Positions 33,401 through 45,520 of a stretch of 64,000 bases of DNA are shown here, in pieces. How positions within the stretch are numbered: the first letter of the stretch is position 1; each line of letters opens with the position of its first letter. The notes below the pieces were generated by a model. The model saw only the letters and a list, made by a program, of their open reading frames with translations. It was not told where the DNA came from and searched no databases. Source of the stretch: Batillaria attramentaria. Its lineage: Eukaryota; Mollusca; Gastropoda; Batillariidae. The position numbers were made by a program, and so were the translations under genes. The stretch lies in contig JACVVK020000033.1 in the NCBI GenBank assembly GCA_018292915.2, positions 754,501-818,500 on the forward strand, read 5' to 3'.

Positions 33401-36400
33401 ACAGGCCTTCTGACGGCGTGCCTCGGCAGTGCCTCGGGGTTGGGTGGGTGTTTGGGGGTTTAACGTCCTTTTTTAGGGTGATATCAAAGACGGGGCCACG
33501 ATGAAAAAGCCAGCACAAATATTTGGCCCCAGCCGGGATCGAACTCACGACCCGAGCATTAGAAGTCCAACGCTCTACCATTCGACCACCCCGGCTCCCC
33601 CGCTGGCGAGCGGATTTCATTGGCTGGGCGTGCATTTTACCGCTGGTAGGCGGCGTGCAAAATCGCCACGTGTGACAGAGGCTTGAGCGAGCGAGGGCAT
33701 CAGTTTTGATGGGCAGGTTTCCAACTCCGGCGCCAGTAATCACTCGGCCGTTCTCGGTTCCTATCTCGCGCTCTTTGATTATCAGGAGCGATGCGCTTTG
33801 AGGCCCACTCGTGTGTGTTCGTTTGCCTCCCGAAATATGTATATCTCTGGTTTCTGCTCACCAATACCTGGTATCTGTTGCATGCTATTGATGGGGTTCT
33901 GTTCTTGAGGCCAGGAAACGGAGAGATGATCAGAGTTCTGTAGCTGATCCACTGGTCGACGTTCTTGAAAGATCATTTAGATCTGTAATCAGTCAGCCAC
34001 TACATGTATATCAATCAATCACTATCAGTCATTCAATAAATAATAATCAGACAATCAATGATTTAGCCAATCAGTCAATGGTTCACTAATTAAATGAATG
34101 AATAAAGGAATGATTCGTCTATCTTTGCTAACTGCCAGTTTTCATAAACATAAGTCGGGAGCCGGGGTAACCGAATGGTAGAGCGTTGGACTCCCAATGC
34201 TCGGGTCGTGAGTTCGAGTACCGGTTTGGCCCCACATATTTGTGTACTGTTTTTTTTCCTCGTTGCCCCGTTTTCGATATCACCGTTGCGTAGTGGAGTG
34301 GGTGGGTGGGTTGGTGGGTAGGTGTTTACAGTTTAGCGTCCTTTTCCACTACATACGGGTGATATCAAAGACGGGGCAACGATGAAAAAGCCAGCACAAA
34401 TATTTGGCCCCAGCCGGGATACGAACTCACGACCCGAGCATTTATAGTCCAACGCTCTACCACTGATTCGGCCACCCCGGCTCCCCCCAGCGTAGTGGAA
34501 AAGGACGTTAAATTCCCAAACACCCCCTTGCGTAGTGGAAAAGGACGTTACATTCCCAAACACCCCACATAAACATAATATTAGAAGTCTCTGTGTACAA
34601 ATACATAAAATGGCCTTTCGAGAAGATGAACTCTTGATTCCCTGATACACCTCCAGATATTTCAGTCGGCCCAGTATGCGTCAGCGTTGTCAGCATTAAG
34701 GTAGGGGGTCACACCCTGAGCTCCTACATCCGTCACCCGTGACCACGCGAAAGATCAGCAGGAGATGGCTGGCTGAATGACAGTAGCAGAGGGTTCCTCG
34801 ATAATCTCTTCCTTGGTTCACTGATTTGCCGCGCTCTCAGTTCTAAATTTCCAAAACTCTTGGCTCTGTGTCAATGGCACTTCCTTGAAGGCGCGAACCA
34901 ACTCAGATTACCATCTGGTGTGTGTATTCTTTTTTTATTAGCTGGGCGCGGTATTACAGCGGGGATGAACAATGCTTTCCGTGACAGATGCAATTTGTAT
35001 TTTAAAAAAAAATCTGGAGGGGATACTTATAGATTGTATGATGCATATGTATTGAAATGAGCGTCTATGGTGCGGTCTGATTTGTCTCATGTGATTGACA
35101 GACTGTGAAATTGACGATAGTCTTCTGTCTTTTATGTCAGTTCTGGTGGAGGACATCATTTCAGCTTCAAGATACCGACACAGTCACGTAGTTCTGCGTG
35201 TTATATTTGTGTGATAAATGGTGCCTGGATGAAATCTTAGGTTTCAGAGTGCTGTGAATTGATACTGCGGTCGTGACGAAATACATTCAGAATACAGTTC
35301 AGATCTCAGCCCGAGCACAAAACGGACGTGGCATACGTGATGCGCACCAGAGAGCACGTGATTTTACGCCGGGCTGAGTCCTGAACTGAACGGAAAATAT
35401 TTGCCATACGTGAACAGAATGGCTTGAAAATCCCCCATACATTAGTTAGGTGACTATAATTATGATGGCGTTGTCAGTCAGTTCACTTTGGACACGGTAC
35501 TTTTCAGTCTGCGGACTGTGCGGAAGACCTGCATCACTTTTCTCAAGGGGGCGGATGGGTGTTTGGGAGTTTAACGTCCTTTTCCGTCCCGTAAGGGTGA
35601 TATCAAAGACGGGGAGACGCGAAAAAGGCCAGCACAAATATCTGGCCCCAGCCGGGATTCGAACTCACGATCCAAGCATTGAGAGTCCATTCGGCTATCC
35701 CGGCTCCCCCTTTGCTCTCGGGACCAACACAGAATTTCTTGAAAATGCCCCCCATACATTTGCGACTAAAAATTTAGTAAAATTGTTAAGGCACTGCATT
35801 GGCAGTCACTTCACTTGGGACACAGCACTTTTTGGACCTTAAGGAAGACCTGTATAACTTCCCCCGTTTGCTTTCTCTTAGTTATGAGGGGTCTGTTTTA
35901 TGCGGCAGGCTGGTTTATTTGGGGTTACTAAGGATACCCTGTCTGGCTGTACTGTGGGGCAGGGAAAACATTGACTATAGTCAGCGTCAGAGAGTCTGTA
36001 TTGCCGCCAACAAACCAGTGGGGCATCATGGACTGATGTTTATTAATATTGATGCAGTATTGTCGGGTACTGTCAGCTCTTCACTACGCTACCAGCAACA
36101 CTTACTGGCATAGTCTTACGCTGTTAGCAAGAGAGATCATAGTGTAAGTTAGGATAGTTCCACCGGAAACTGGCCATGCTTACTCATTTATGATAAATGA
36201 TTTAGATATAGTTATAATCTTACCATCCTGGCGGAGGAGTACGGACGCTGAAGCCAAGGCCGCCGGAACGACGTGGGCCGAACTAAATAGGGCGTCCCAG
36301 AACCGAGTGCGCTGGCGGAGTGTGGTTGCAGCCCTATGTTCCCCAGGGAATAAAGAGGACTAAACTAAACTATAATCTTACCATGGGTTAATTTTGTGTT

Positions 36401-39400
36401 TAACCTTCTTTTTACTTAGTGTCCCTTACCGTTTGGCGAAGACACATTGGTCTGTAATGACTGACACCGGCAAAGTCAGTTGTTGACAAGAAAGTTGTTT
36501 GAACTTGAATCTAGCAGTGTTGAGAAAACTCTAGAACTCGAGGTGTTGCAAATCTAAATAAGGGCTAGTTCATGAGATCAGACAACATACCACTTATTCG
36601 TGCGGGTTGGCGTAATCGTGTCAGTTGACTAAGACAAATTTGTGGCCGGGTAGCACAAGACTACATTCAGGACCCCCCCCCCCCCCCGGTCTGGCGGCCA
36701 GTGGATAGTATTAGTAGTCAGTAAGTCCTTGACCCCGCAAGTTCCAATTCATCCATGCCAAAGTCCTCCGCCGTTACCTTGATCTTGGATCAGCAAACTT
36801 GAAGCCGGGGTGACTGGCAGTTCGCAGCTGTCCAAAGTGGGGAAACTGACCCAGTGCTGTGGTCAGCTGCAGTCAGTATGAGTACATCCTTGGCTTGACC
36901 TCACTCCTCTCCCCACCGCATTAGTAAACACCCCCCCCCCCCCCCCAACTTCCCAGAGGAATTTGAAAGAAGTGTTGTTTCTGGCTTTATCAATAAATTA
37001 CCCACCAGAGTGCACATCTCTGCTCCTGGTCACTGATGCTGAAGCGAAGGGAGAGCCTGGGCCGCTGCAAATGACAGATCCCGCGGAGGGTCCGTGTTAC
37101 ACCTTTCACCTCTGATCCTGAACTAAGTTCCGCTCGGTCAGTGCAAGCAACTGTAGTGTATAACTAGACTGTACGTATATGTATGAACACCTGAAGGGCA
37201 GAATTGCCGGGCGGGTTGGCGTACCGAACTAGATATCTTCACCCGGTCACATTTTCTCAGTGTATATTGACAGTCAGTTGGGGAAAGTGTTGACTTTTGG
37301 GGTCAAAACAAAACGAATGGAGCCACAGGGCCGAGGATGAGGGGCGATCACTCTGACTTTGTATCCTCGATAGGGCACAGGCTGGGTGGATGTAAGTGTG
37401 TAGTTTTTCACATTTACATCAGTCCAACTTGTGCGCTATCGAGGATGCAAAGTCACAGTGATCGCCCCCTCATCCTCGGCCTTGTGTCTTGATGGAATCC
37501 ACGCACTGCAGTGCGTTGAGGTTCGGTACAGTGTCCAATCGAGAGTTTGCTGGCTTTCCCCTTGATTCAAGGTCTTCATTGTCACCCTTGTGTGTGGTGA
37601 AAAAAAGGCTTTAGTCCCCAATCAACCGACCAACCAACCAAGTTACCAGCTTTGCCTTTAGGCGCGAAACCGACGCTACCGGTATGGTGACTACTAGTAC
37701 GGCGGCTGGAGAGAACACGTGACAGATGCTTGGGCCGCCGGCGTATCCACAAAGGATCCGCAGGGTCCAACCAAAGACCTTGGAATCTTTGGTCCAACTG
37801 CGTTCATTATCATACCGCACGTGAACCACAATGATTACACGCGAAGTTCCGCACCACAAAACACTGTAGCCGGGTTAGCATGTTGATGATGGTGACGAAG
37901 ATGGTGTTGATGCCGCAGGAATCCTCCTCAGTCGCTCTGCACCGCATCGGTTGATGAGGCCAAACGAGGGTCATCCAGGGTTTGGCCAGGTCACCGGCTC
38001 TATCATCTCTGCTCGGTTGCTTCCGAAAAACAAGACTGTTGCCGCGTGCCTGCCTGTACCACTACACGGGGTGTACTAGTAAATGGACGCAAGTGTATCC
38101 GGTGCTTCTCCGCTTCAGAAGTTTAGATAATAGAGGGCGCCTATGCCTGGGAACCAAGCTCTAAGCGCCTTACAATCTTAGGACAGTGAAAAAGATCAAA
38201 TAAAAACATAACGCATTCTCTCAACTGACACTGGACGAATAACAACTTATAAAGTGAAAAAGCACAGATTAAGAACCGAAAACGTAGGTGAAATAATAAA
38301 CAAAACACAAATGTATTAAAACAAAGACCGAAAACACAGAACAAACGATAAAACAAAACACACGTGAAATAAAAAACAGTGGTAAGAACTAAACACAAAA
38401 CACTAAACACAAATCCACACTAATGATGGTTGAAATATACACACGACTTTGCATGAAAGTTACGCGGTAAGCCGTTGTCCGCCTTGTTGACTGACAAACG
38501 GACACTTTCTCAGTTTCGCGGCGACAGAGCCGAGTCCGTTGGTAACACACAGACTCGACTGTGATCCGACTCAAATTTGAAAATGGGAACACTCGGTACG
38601 ACTGTTGGGAAATGCCAGGGGTGGGTGGGGTGGGTGTTTGGGATTTAACGTCCTTTTCCACCACATAGGGTGATATCAAAGACGGGGCAACGATGAAAAA
38701 GCCAGCACAAATCAGTATTTGGCCCCAGCCGGGATCGAACTCACGACCCGATCATTAGAAGTCCAACGCTCTACCATTCGACCACCCCGGCTCCCCTGGG
38801 AAATGCCAGACACACAGATAAGAGTAGTGTATGTCCCTGAAAACACTACTGTTCTAGCAGTACCAGGTACTAGGCTTGAAGCGCAGTGTCCGAAACTTTT
38901 GCGTCCATTTTGACTTCATTCCATGTAAAAAAGAAAAAAAAAGAGAAAAAAAAAAAAGAGACGCGTACCAGCAGGCTTTATTATTTTTTGCAGGGCAGGG
39001 GGGCGAGCATCGGAAAAGAGTATTTCGATCAGCCTTGGCTGGAAACAAATTTGCTACACATGTACCTCCCCTGGCAAGATGAAAGCAACCGGCTAATGAT
39101 TTTCTTCCGCCGTTGGGGTCTGTATCACGCGCGAATCTCGTTCAGCCCTCCGCGTGAAAACGGAAAGACAAGACACGAGAGCTCGGATCGGTTTCCGACA
39201 ACCGCGCGGAACGTGTTTCGGACTCGGCGTGGTCCCGGGGTCTACGCCTGGCGCTGACCACTCAAGACTTCACAGGAGCTGTACGGGTCCAAAATTAAAA
39301 CGGAAACCTCAGCAACACAGCCCTACCCACCCTCCTCCTCCTCCCCACCTCAAGCACTATCGGGACGTGCCGGTTCTCCCACTGCTAGCCCATAAACTGA

Positions 39401-42400
39401 CCGCCAAAACGGGCTGAACTCTGGTGACCCTGCCCAAAAACCCATTCCCAGTCTGCCCGGGGGGTCGGGCCAGCCGCTGGCCCTAGGAGGGTCCCCCGGA
39501 AATATCGGAATCGTTGGTCCCTCGGGGGTTGTAATTTTGTGATAGCCGCGAATCACTCGCTCGTAAATTACTCGTTTAATGTTATCTGCCACGGACCCGC
39601 TCCTCTTTCAACGGTTCTTCTGTTTGTCGGACAGTGGTTGGAAAACGTGATTTTTATTGCTTTCTTTATTATTTTTTCTCGGGGGGCGAGGGGGGGGGGG
39701 GGGGGGCTGGTCGGAAAGTGATCTATAGATATTTGTGTAAGTTAGTACCTGATATTTATTTTTGGTATATATTTTTTAAATCAGTGTCTGGTTGTGGAAT
39801 GCATATAAGGACGTACAGCATTTTCTCTGCAGATTCAACTACACCACTATTTAATATTTTTTTTTTGTAATGAGTCGCCGTACATTTTGGATACCCATGA
39901 TGTTCATAACGCATCTTACTGCAGTAGTCGTATCTTCCTCTTTTTTTTTTCTGACGGTATTGGCTCTGTGACAGTAGGCCTATCCCAGACCAGATTTCCT
40001 GACAACGGTTTCGGAAAATAAACCCTACAGCGAGATGCGTGTAGTGGCAAGGGTCAGCAAGGCGGCGGAACGTGCCAGCTCAAGTCCTCGTGTCCGCCGT
40101 GACCTATTTCAGTGACCCAGCACGTGCAGTTCGTTACCCGCGGAACATTAGGCGTCCGGTCACAGCTCGGAGCGTTTTGTTTCTCGCCAATCGCCCGCGT
40201 CATGATGGATTTTATGGGACACGCCAGCTTCTCCGTTACCTGGTTAGCTGGTCCACCTCGTGTTTTATAGTGCTGTTGGCCGGTTGGCCCCCCTTTCAAC
40301 TGACCGTCCGTACGGGCTTCGCCTGTAATAAAACGTATCACTGACCACGCCTGGGTGGTGTTTTGTTGTCTCATGGGAGGTCTCGACCACAGCCTAGGCC
40401 ACCTGACACAAGTCTGAAATGAAATACTTGTAGCACTAGTAGCCCTATTCTTCTCCGTGGCTCAGTGAACAGGGGAGTCGGATGACTCCGGCAACGGGTG
40501 AAAGAGCGTCGGACTCGAGATCGCATGGAGGGTCTTGAGTTCGAATCCCGATGGGGGTAGAAACTTATGTACGCCTTTTCTCTTCAAGTGGAGACGAGAT
40601 AGCCAAATGGTAGAATGTTGGACTTCCGGCGCTCGGGTCGCGAGTTCGAATCCCGGCTGGAGTGCTAAATATTTGTGCTGGCCTTCAAGTTTCTTCTCGT
40701 TGCCCAGTCTTTGATATTCTCAGATATGTGTTGGAAAATGACGTTAAACTCCCAAACTCCGACGCCCACCCCACCCCACTTCACTCCACCCCTTCCAAAC
40801 TCTTTGTGTTTGAAAACAATCATCATCGCTGAAGACAGCAGTCGTAACATAGAAACACTTCCAGAGGAGCCGCCAGTCGTCGAGCTGGTGCCGGTAGAGC
40901 GTCGGACTGTCAATTGCTCGTGTCTTGAGCTCGAGTGAAGCCCCCCCCCCCTTACTACCACCCCCCCCCCAAAAAAAAAAAGGAAAAAAAAAAAAAAGAA
41001 GAAGAAAGTAGGCCCACTGGTTGGGACAGACAACCGGTCCGTGGTTGGGCTTTGCCTATGAAGTGACCCGGCTCGTGTGTTCTCTGTGGAAACTGACGTG
41101 TTCATGTTAGTCAGCGGTCCGAAAATCGCTTCGGTTGTCGGTGAAGAACTTCTAGAAGCAGTGCAGTCAGTCGATGAGCGCACGAACTGTCAACGTGTGC
41201 TGATGATTCATCACCTGCAAGAGTCTCACGTGAAACTTTCCTTTTACTGCTTTCAGATTTGACCAGGCCTATCGGATTATCTTTAGTACTTGCCCCATTA
41301 AACTGCTCAGTCTGCCTTGATAGGTATGTTTATGGTGGGGAGGACGGGGGGGGGGGGGGGGGGAGGGCGATCACGGGTGGGGGTGGGGTGAAGGGGGAAG
41401 CGATCCGGGGAGGGGGTCGGTGTTGGTGTGGTGGATGGATTGGGGTGTTGGTGGTAACAGGAAGACTGTCAGGGAAGCTAGATACCGGTCAGCTCTGATG
41501 TCCATTGGACACGTTTATTTCTGCCATTAAACGCATTTGGTACTGTCACTACTGACCTATCGCTATCTAGACTTCGCTATCTTCACCAGGGACTCCCAGA
41601 TCGGAGCTGGGCGCTGTTGAGTTATGGAGGGCAGTGTGGTCTCAGGCGCACTGTATGCACTATTGGCGAACATGGTACACTGGCAACACACTGAGTCAGT
41701 TTTATATACCTAGGCCATGCTACCGTTAAACCTTATTGTGGTTAGACAATGCACCGAGAAACTCGGTTTGAGGGTTGATACATATTTGCTGTATATGCGC
41801 TTAGTATTTATCTTTGTTTTACCTTGTTGTAATTGTCATTTGTTTTCTACGCTTTTTTGTAACCGGGAGTTCGAGAAATTAGCATGAAGGTGCAGCGTCT
41901 CCTGCATGTCCTAGGTTTATATTGCCCCGTAGACCAGTTTGCATCCTTTGTCCAACGTTACATTTTTGTTTTTTTCATGTAGTGCAGGCACACTCAGCCG
42001 CGAATTAGTCTTTGTGGCTTGCGCGGCTTTAAGCCCTAAAAACTCACTTACTCCTTGAGGGTTGATACCTACTAAACCTGCAATAAATCGATGTGAAAAC
42101 TTTTTCATAGTTTTTTTTTTTTATTGCTGTTGTTCTTGGCCATTGTGTTCAAATCAGTGTTACTGGGGAGTGCACAGAACAAGGAACAACAACAGAAACA
42201 AAGGAAAGTCCTGTTCTAAATCAGCGGATATCAGTGAATGTGACTGTGACTTCTCTAAACGAAAACAATGACACTTTTCTTTTAAATTCGCGAGCTCGTG
42301 ATAATCGGAAAATGTACGCGGACATGCAAACTAAAAATCGTGCTGACTACGAAACAGGCAACAAAGCCCATAATCAGTTAGCTCTTTGTTTGGGTCTTCT

Positions 42401-43852
42401 TCTTTTTTTGGAAATGCCGGCATAAGCAATGCTTTTTCATGCCTTAAATTCCTACCATTGTATATACGCAATGCTTTTTCATGCCTTAAATTCCCACCAT
42501 TGTATATGTGGCAGTCTGCACGACACAATAAACAATAAACTTCTTTAAAACAGTGATGATCAGTGAAGCGCTGAACAATCGCCAAAGATCCTACATTCAC
42601 TTGAGGGGGTAGTGCTGGTGTTCAGCTGCACGGAGACAGGAAGCGATAACGAGCCGGGTCGGCCTGGCAAGAAGACAAATCTGACCGTGCAACAGACTTG
42701 ACTCTTGCTGTCTTGGATCAGAGACGGCATGAGCTGGTCTGGACGCGTTGTCTCATCCTCTCCACTGACCACTCTGTATACTGACCGGCGTCGGGTCGAC
42801 TTATCTTCGCTACACATGCGCACGCCGTCGCCTCTGCCAGCTGATTTTTTTTTATTCTTAACAGCTTGAGCCTGACCACCCCGTACCCGGTAAATGATAA
42901 GACTTGTTAAAAAGATTCAGCCGCTGTACACCAGTAGGAGCCACTTCAAGCCACCATTACGCGAGGCATGGGCCGCGGCCTTCCCCGCTAGTCCTGAGAC
43001 TGCTGTAGATTCCATAATAGTGGCTTGAAGTGGCTCCTAGTCATCTGAAGATTTCAAGTAAAACTGATTGCAAATTGTGCATGGGCTAAGCAGCGATGGC
43101 GGGGTAACTGAGGGGCTGTTCGAGCTCAGGCAGGAGCGGGTCCTGAGTTCAAATCCTGTCTTGGAGCCAAACTTTTGTTCGGGCTTTTCCCCTTGCCTTT
43201 CAATGTGGCGGGGAAAAAAAAAGAAAAAAAGATGTTACACCCACAACCAGAAGAGACGTCCGGTGCCCTGCATTATGTTTTCACTACCACAAGTTTGATA
43301 TATTCAAGTTTCAAGTGATAGTAATACACCCAGCTTATCTCAGCCTCCCTCGGCACACACCCGCCTTAAAGGGCTCAAGCACGGTCAACGCACGGGGAGG
43401 CGCAGGCCACGTAATTGTTTCTCCGCTTAAAGGGGCGGGCACGGCTTAACTGGGATCAGCTCACTGACGACCTTAAGGCGCGAACAAAGCCCCTCAATCC
43501 TCATTTACCAGTTAACGGCTTAGCGCGCATTGCGAGGTCGAGCAGTCGCCGCGGCGGAGCATTGTGACGGGGATGTGGGTGGATTAGGGAGGGCAGTGGC
43601 TTGTGACTTTCGGCGACAGTGTACGAGTCCCGGCTGTTTGTCGCGGGGTTAGTGAGTCGTGAAGAGTGGACTCACTCGTTCGCTGACGAGTCCTTGGTGG
43701 TTGGTTTTCTGTCTGTGGGATAGGCTCAAGGTCTGAGGAAAGCAATGGGGTTCTCTCATTCTATCAGTGTCACTGTTCACACTCTTGTTGTGGGCCACTG
43801 GCCTAAAACAATAAAACCTTAGAGTCTTGAGTGTCTCTCTCTCTCTCACTCA

Positions 43853-43934
<82 letters not shown>

Positions 43935-43959
43935 CACACGTCCACAAGTACCCCCGCCC

Positions 43960-44019
<60 letters not shown>

Positions 44020-45396
44020 GATGACAGTGTGAATGATGGAGTTGAAATCTTTAAAAAAAAAAAAAAAAAAAAACCTTGTAGCTGAAACCCTGACGGAACT
44101 CACACGAGACTGACTAACACGAAGGAGAAGAAAATTAAAGCAGACTTTTTCTGAGAGTCTGCGGAACCGGTGCGATCTTGACAACTATCCGTATACCCCC
44201 TCCCCCCCCCCCCCCCCAATGCGATTCAAAACTGCAGATTTCCTTAACTGACGTGATCCAACGCGTCGTAAGCTACGACTCCAATGCATTGCACTTCATG
44301 TAACCTTTCGCTGTGCCTTGATACCGAATGGTCACATCCGCGATACCTTGCCGTTGCGGCTCTTTTCTCTGATTCCTGATGACAAGCCTCCTCGACCCTG
44401 CGCCTAGTAGATAGCAGCGTCTCCTCCGCTGTCCGGCAGTTTATAGTCAGTCCCGAGTTTTATTACAGGCTTTATGGACACCTGGTCCGGGGGGGGGGGG
44501 GGGGGCTTTGGTCACCCTCACAGCGATCTTATGACAAGTATATGGCCTTCCGCCATCCCTTATGGAGGATAGTCCCCAGTGAGTGTCCTGGCTTTGGTGT
44601 TGGGGTGGGGGTGGGGGGGGGGGGGCAGGGTTAGGGGTGCTGGGGTGGCATACGTCATGGTGACGTGGGAGCGGACAGTTTTTGTGACAATGCGAGGTAT
44701 GACTACTGATTCCGTGTCTTCTCAGACGTTCAGGGCGCCGCAGAGCTAGAGGGCGAAGCAGTGAAAGCCTGCCGCTGCTATAAGCGCTGCTGTATGTGCA
44801 GACCTCCACACAGTATTTCTGTTCTGTTCATCATCATTATTTTAAACACGCGAGGTGGAGATCGGTATGGACACTCTGTCAGTGTGCCGAGTTCAATAAA
44901 ACTCAGGAAACACAGTTGTGAACTCGATAGGGCTCGGCAGGGTCGTGAGTTCGCTTCCCTACTGGTTTCCAGTAAAAAAAAAAAAAAAAAAATGTTGGAG
45001 TTGTCCTCCTTGCATCGTCTTAGATACAGTCGTGACGGAAAAGGACCTGAACGACCAGCAAATAAATCCCATTTGAAGTGACATCTACGCATTCACCGGT
45101 CCAGTGACATCTTCTTCGGCCGCCATGACACTTCCCGGACATGCGTAGTAGGTTTGGGCAGAACCTAGGTGCAGAAAGAAATCTCGCTGGTGACCCCAGA
45201 CCATGGATACCCAACGGGCTTCTTGGAATGCTGTTGACAGCCAAGGAACGGCGGACATCAGTCAAACTGGACTGAAAGGACAGTGAAGCTCACACTGAAG
45301 GAACGCGGTTTACAGCCGTGTTCATAACTTGTAAAGACAGTTTCATATAAAGGTGTAAAACGACCACAAGGCATAACTTATTATACAGTCATTATA

Positions 45397-45449
<53 letters not shown>

Positions 45450-45485
45450 GTAAAGAAACAGGCTGAAGTGCCTACACATAACGCA

Positions 45486-45520
<35 letters not shown>

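Noticed and set aside
39350..39592. 80-codon minus-strand Pro/Gly-rich frame
   Set aside because: No recognisable domain. It lies in GC-rich unassigned intronic sequence and is likely chance.
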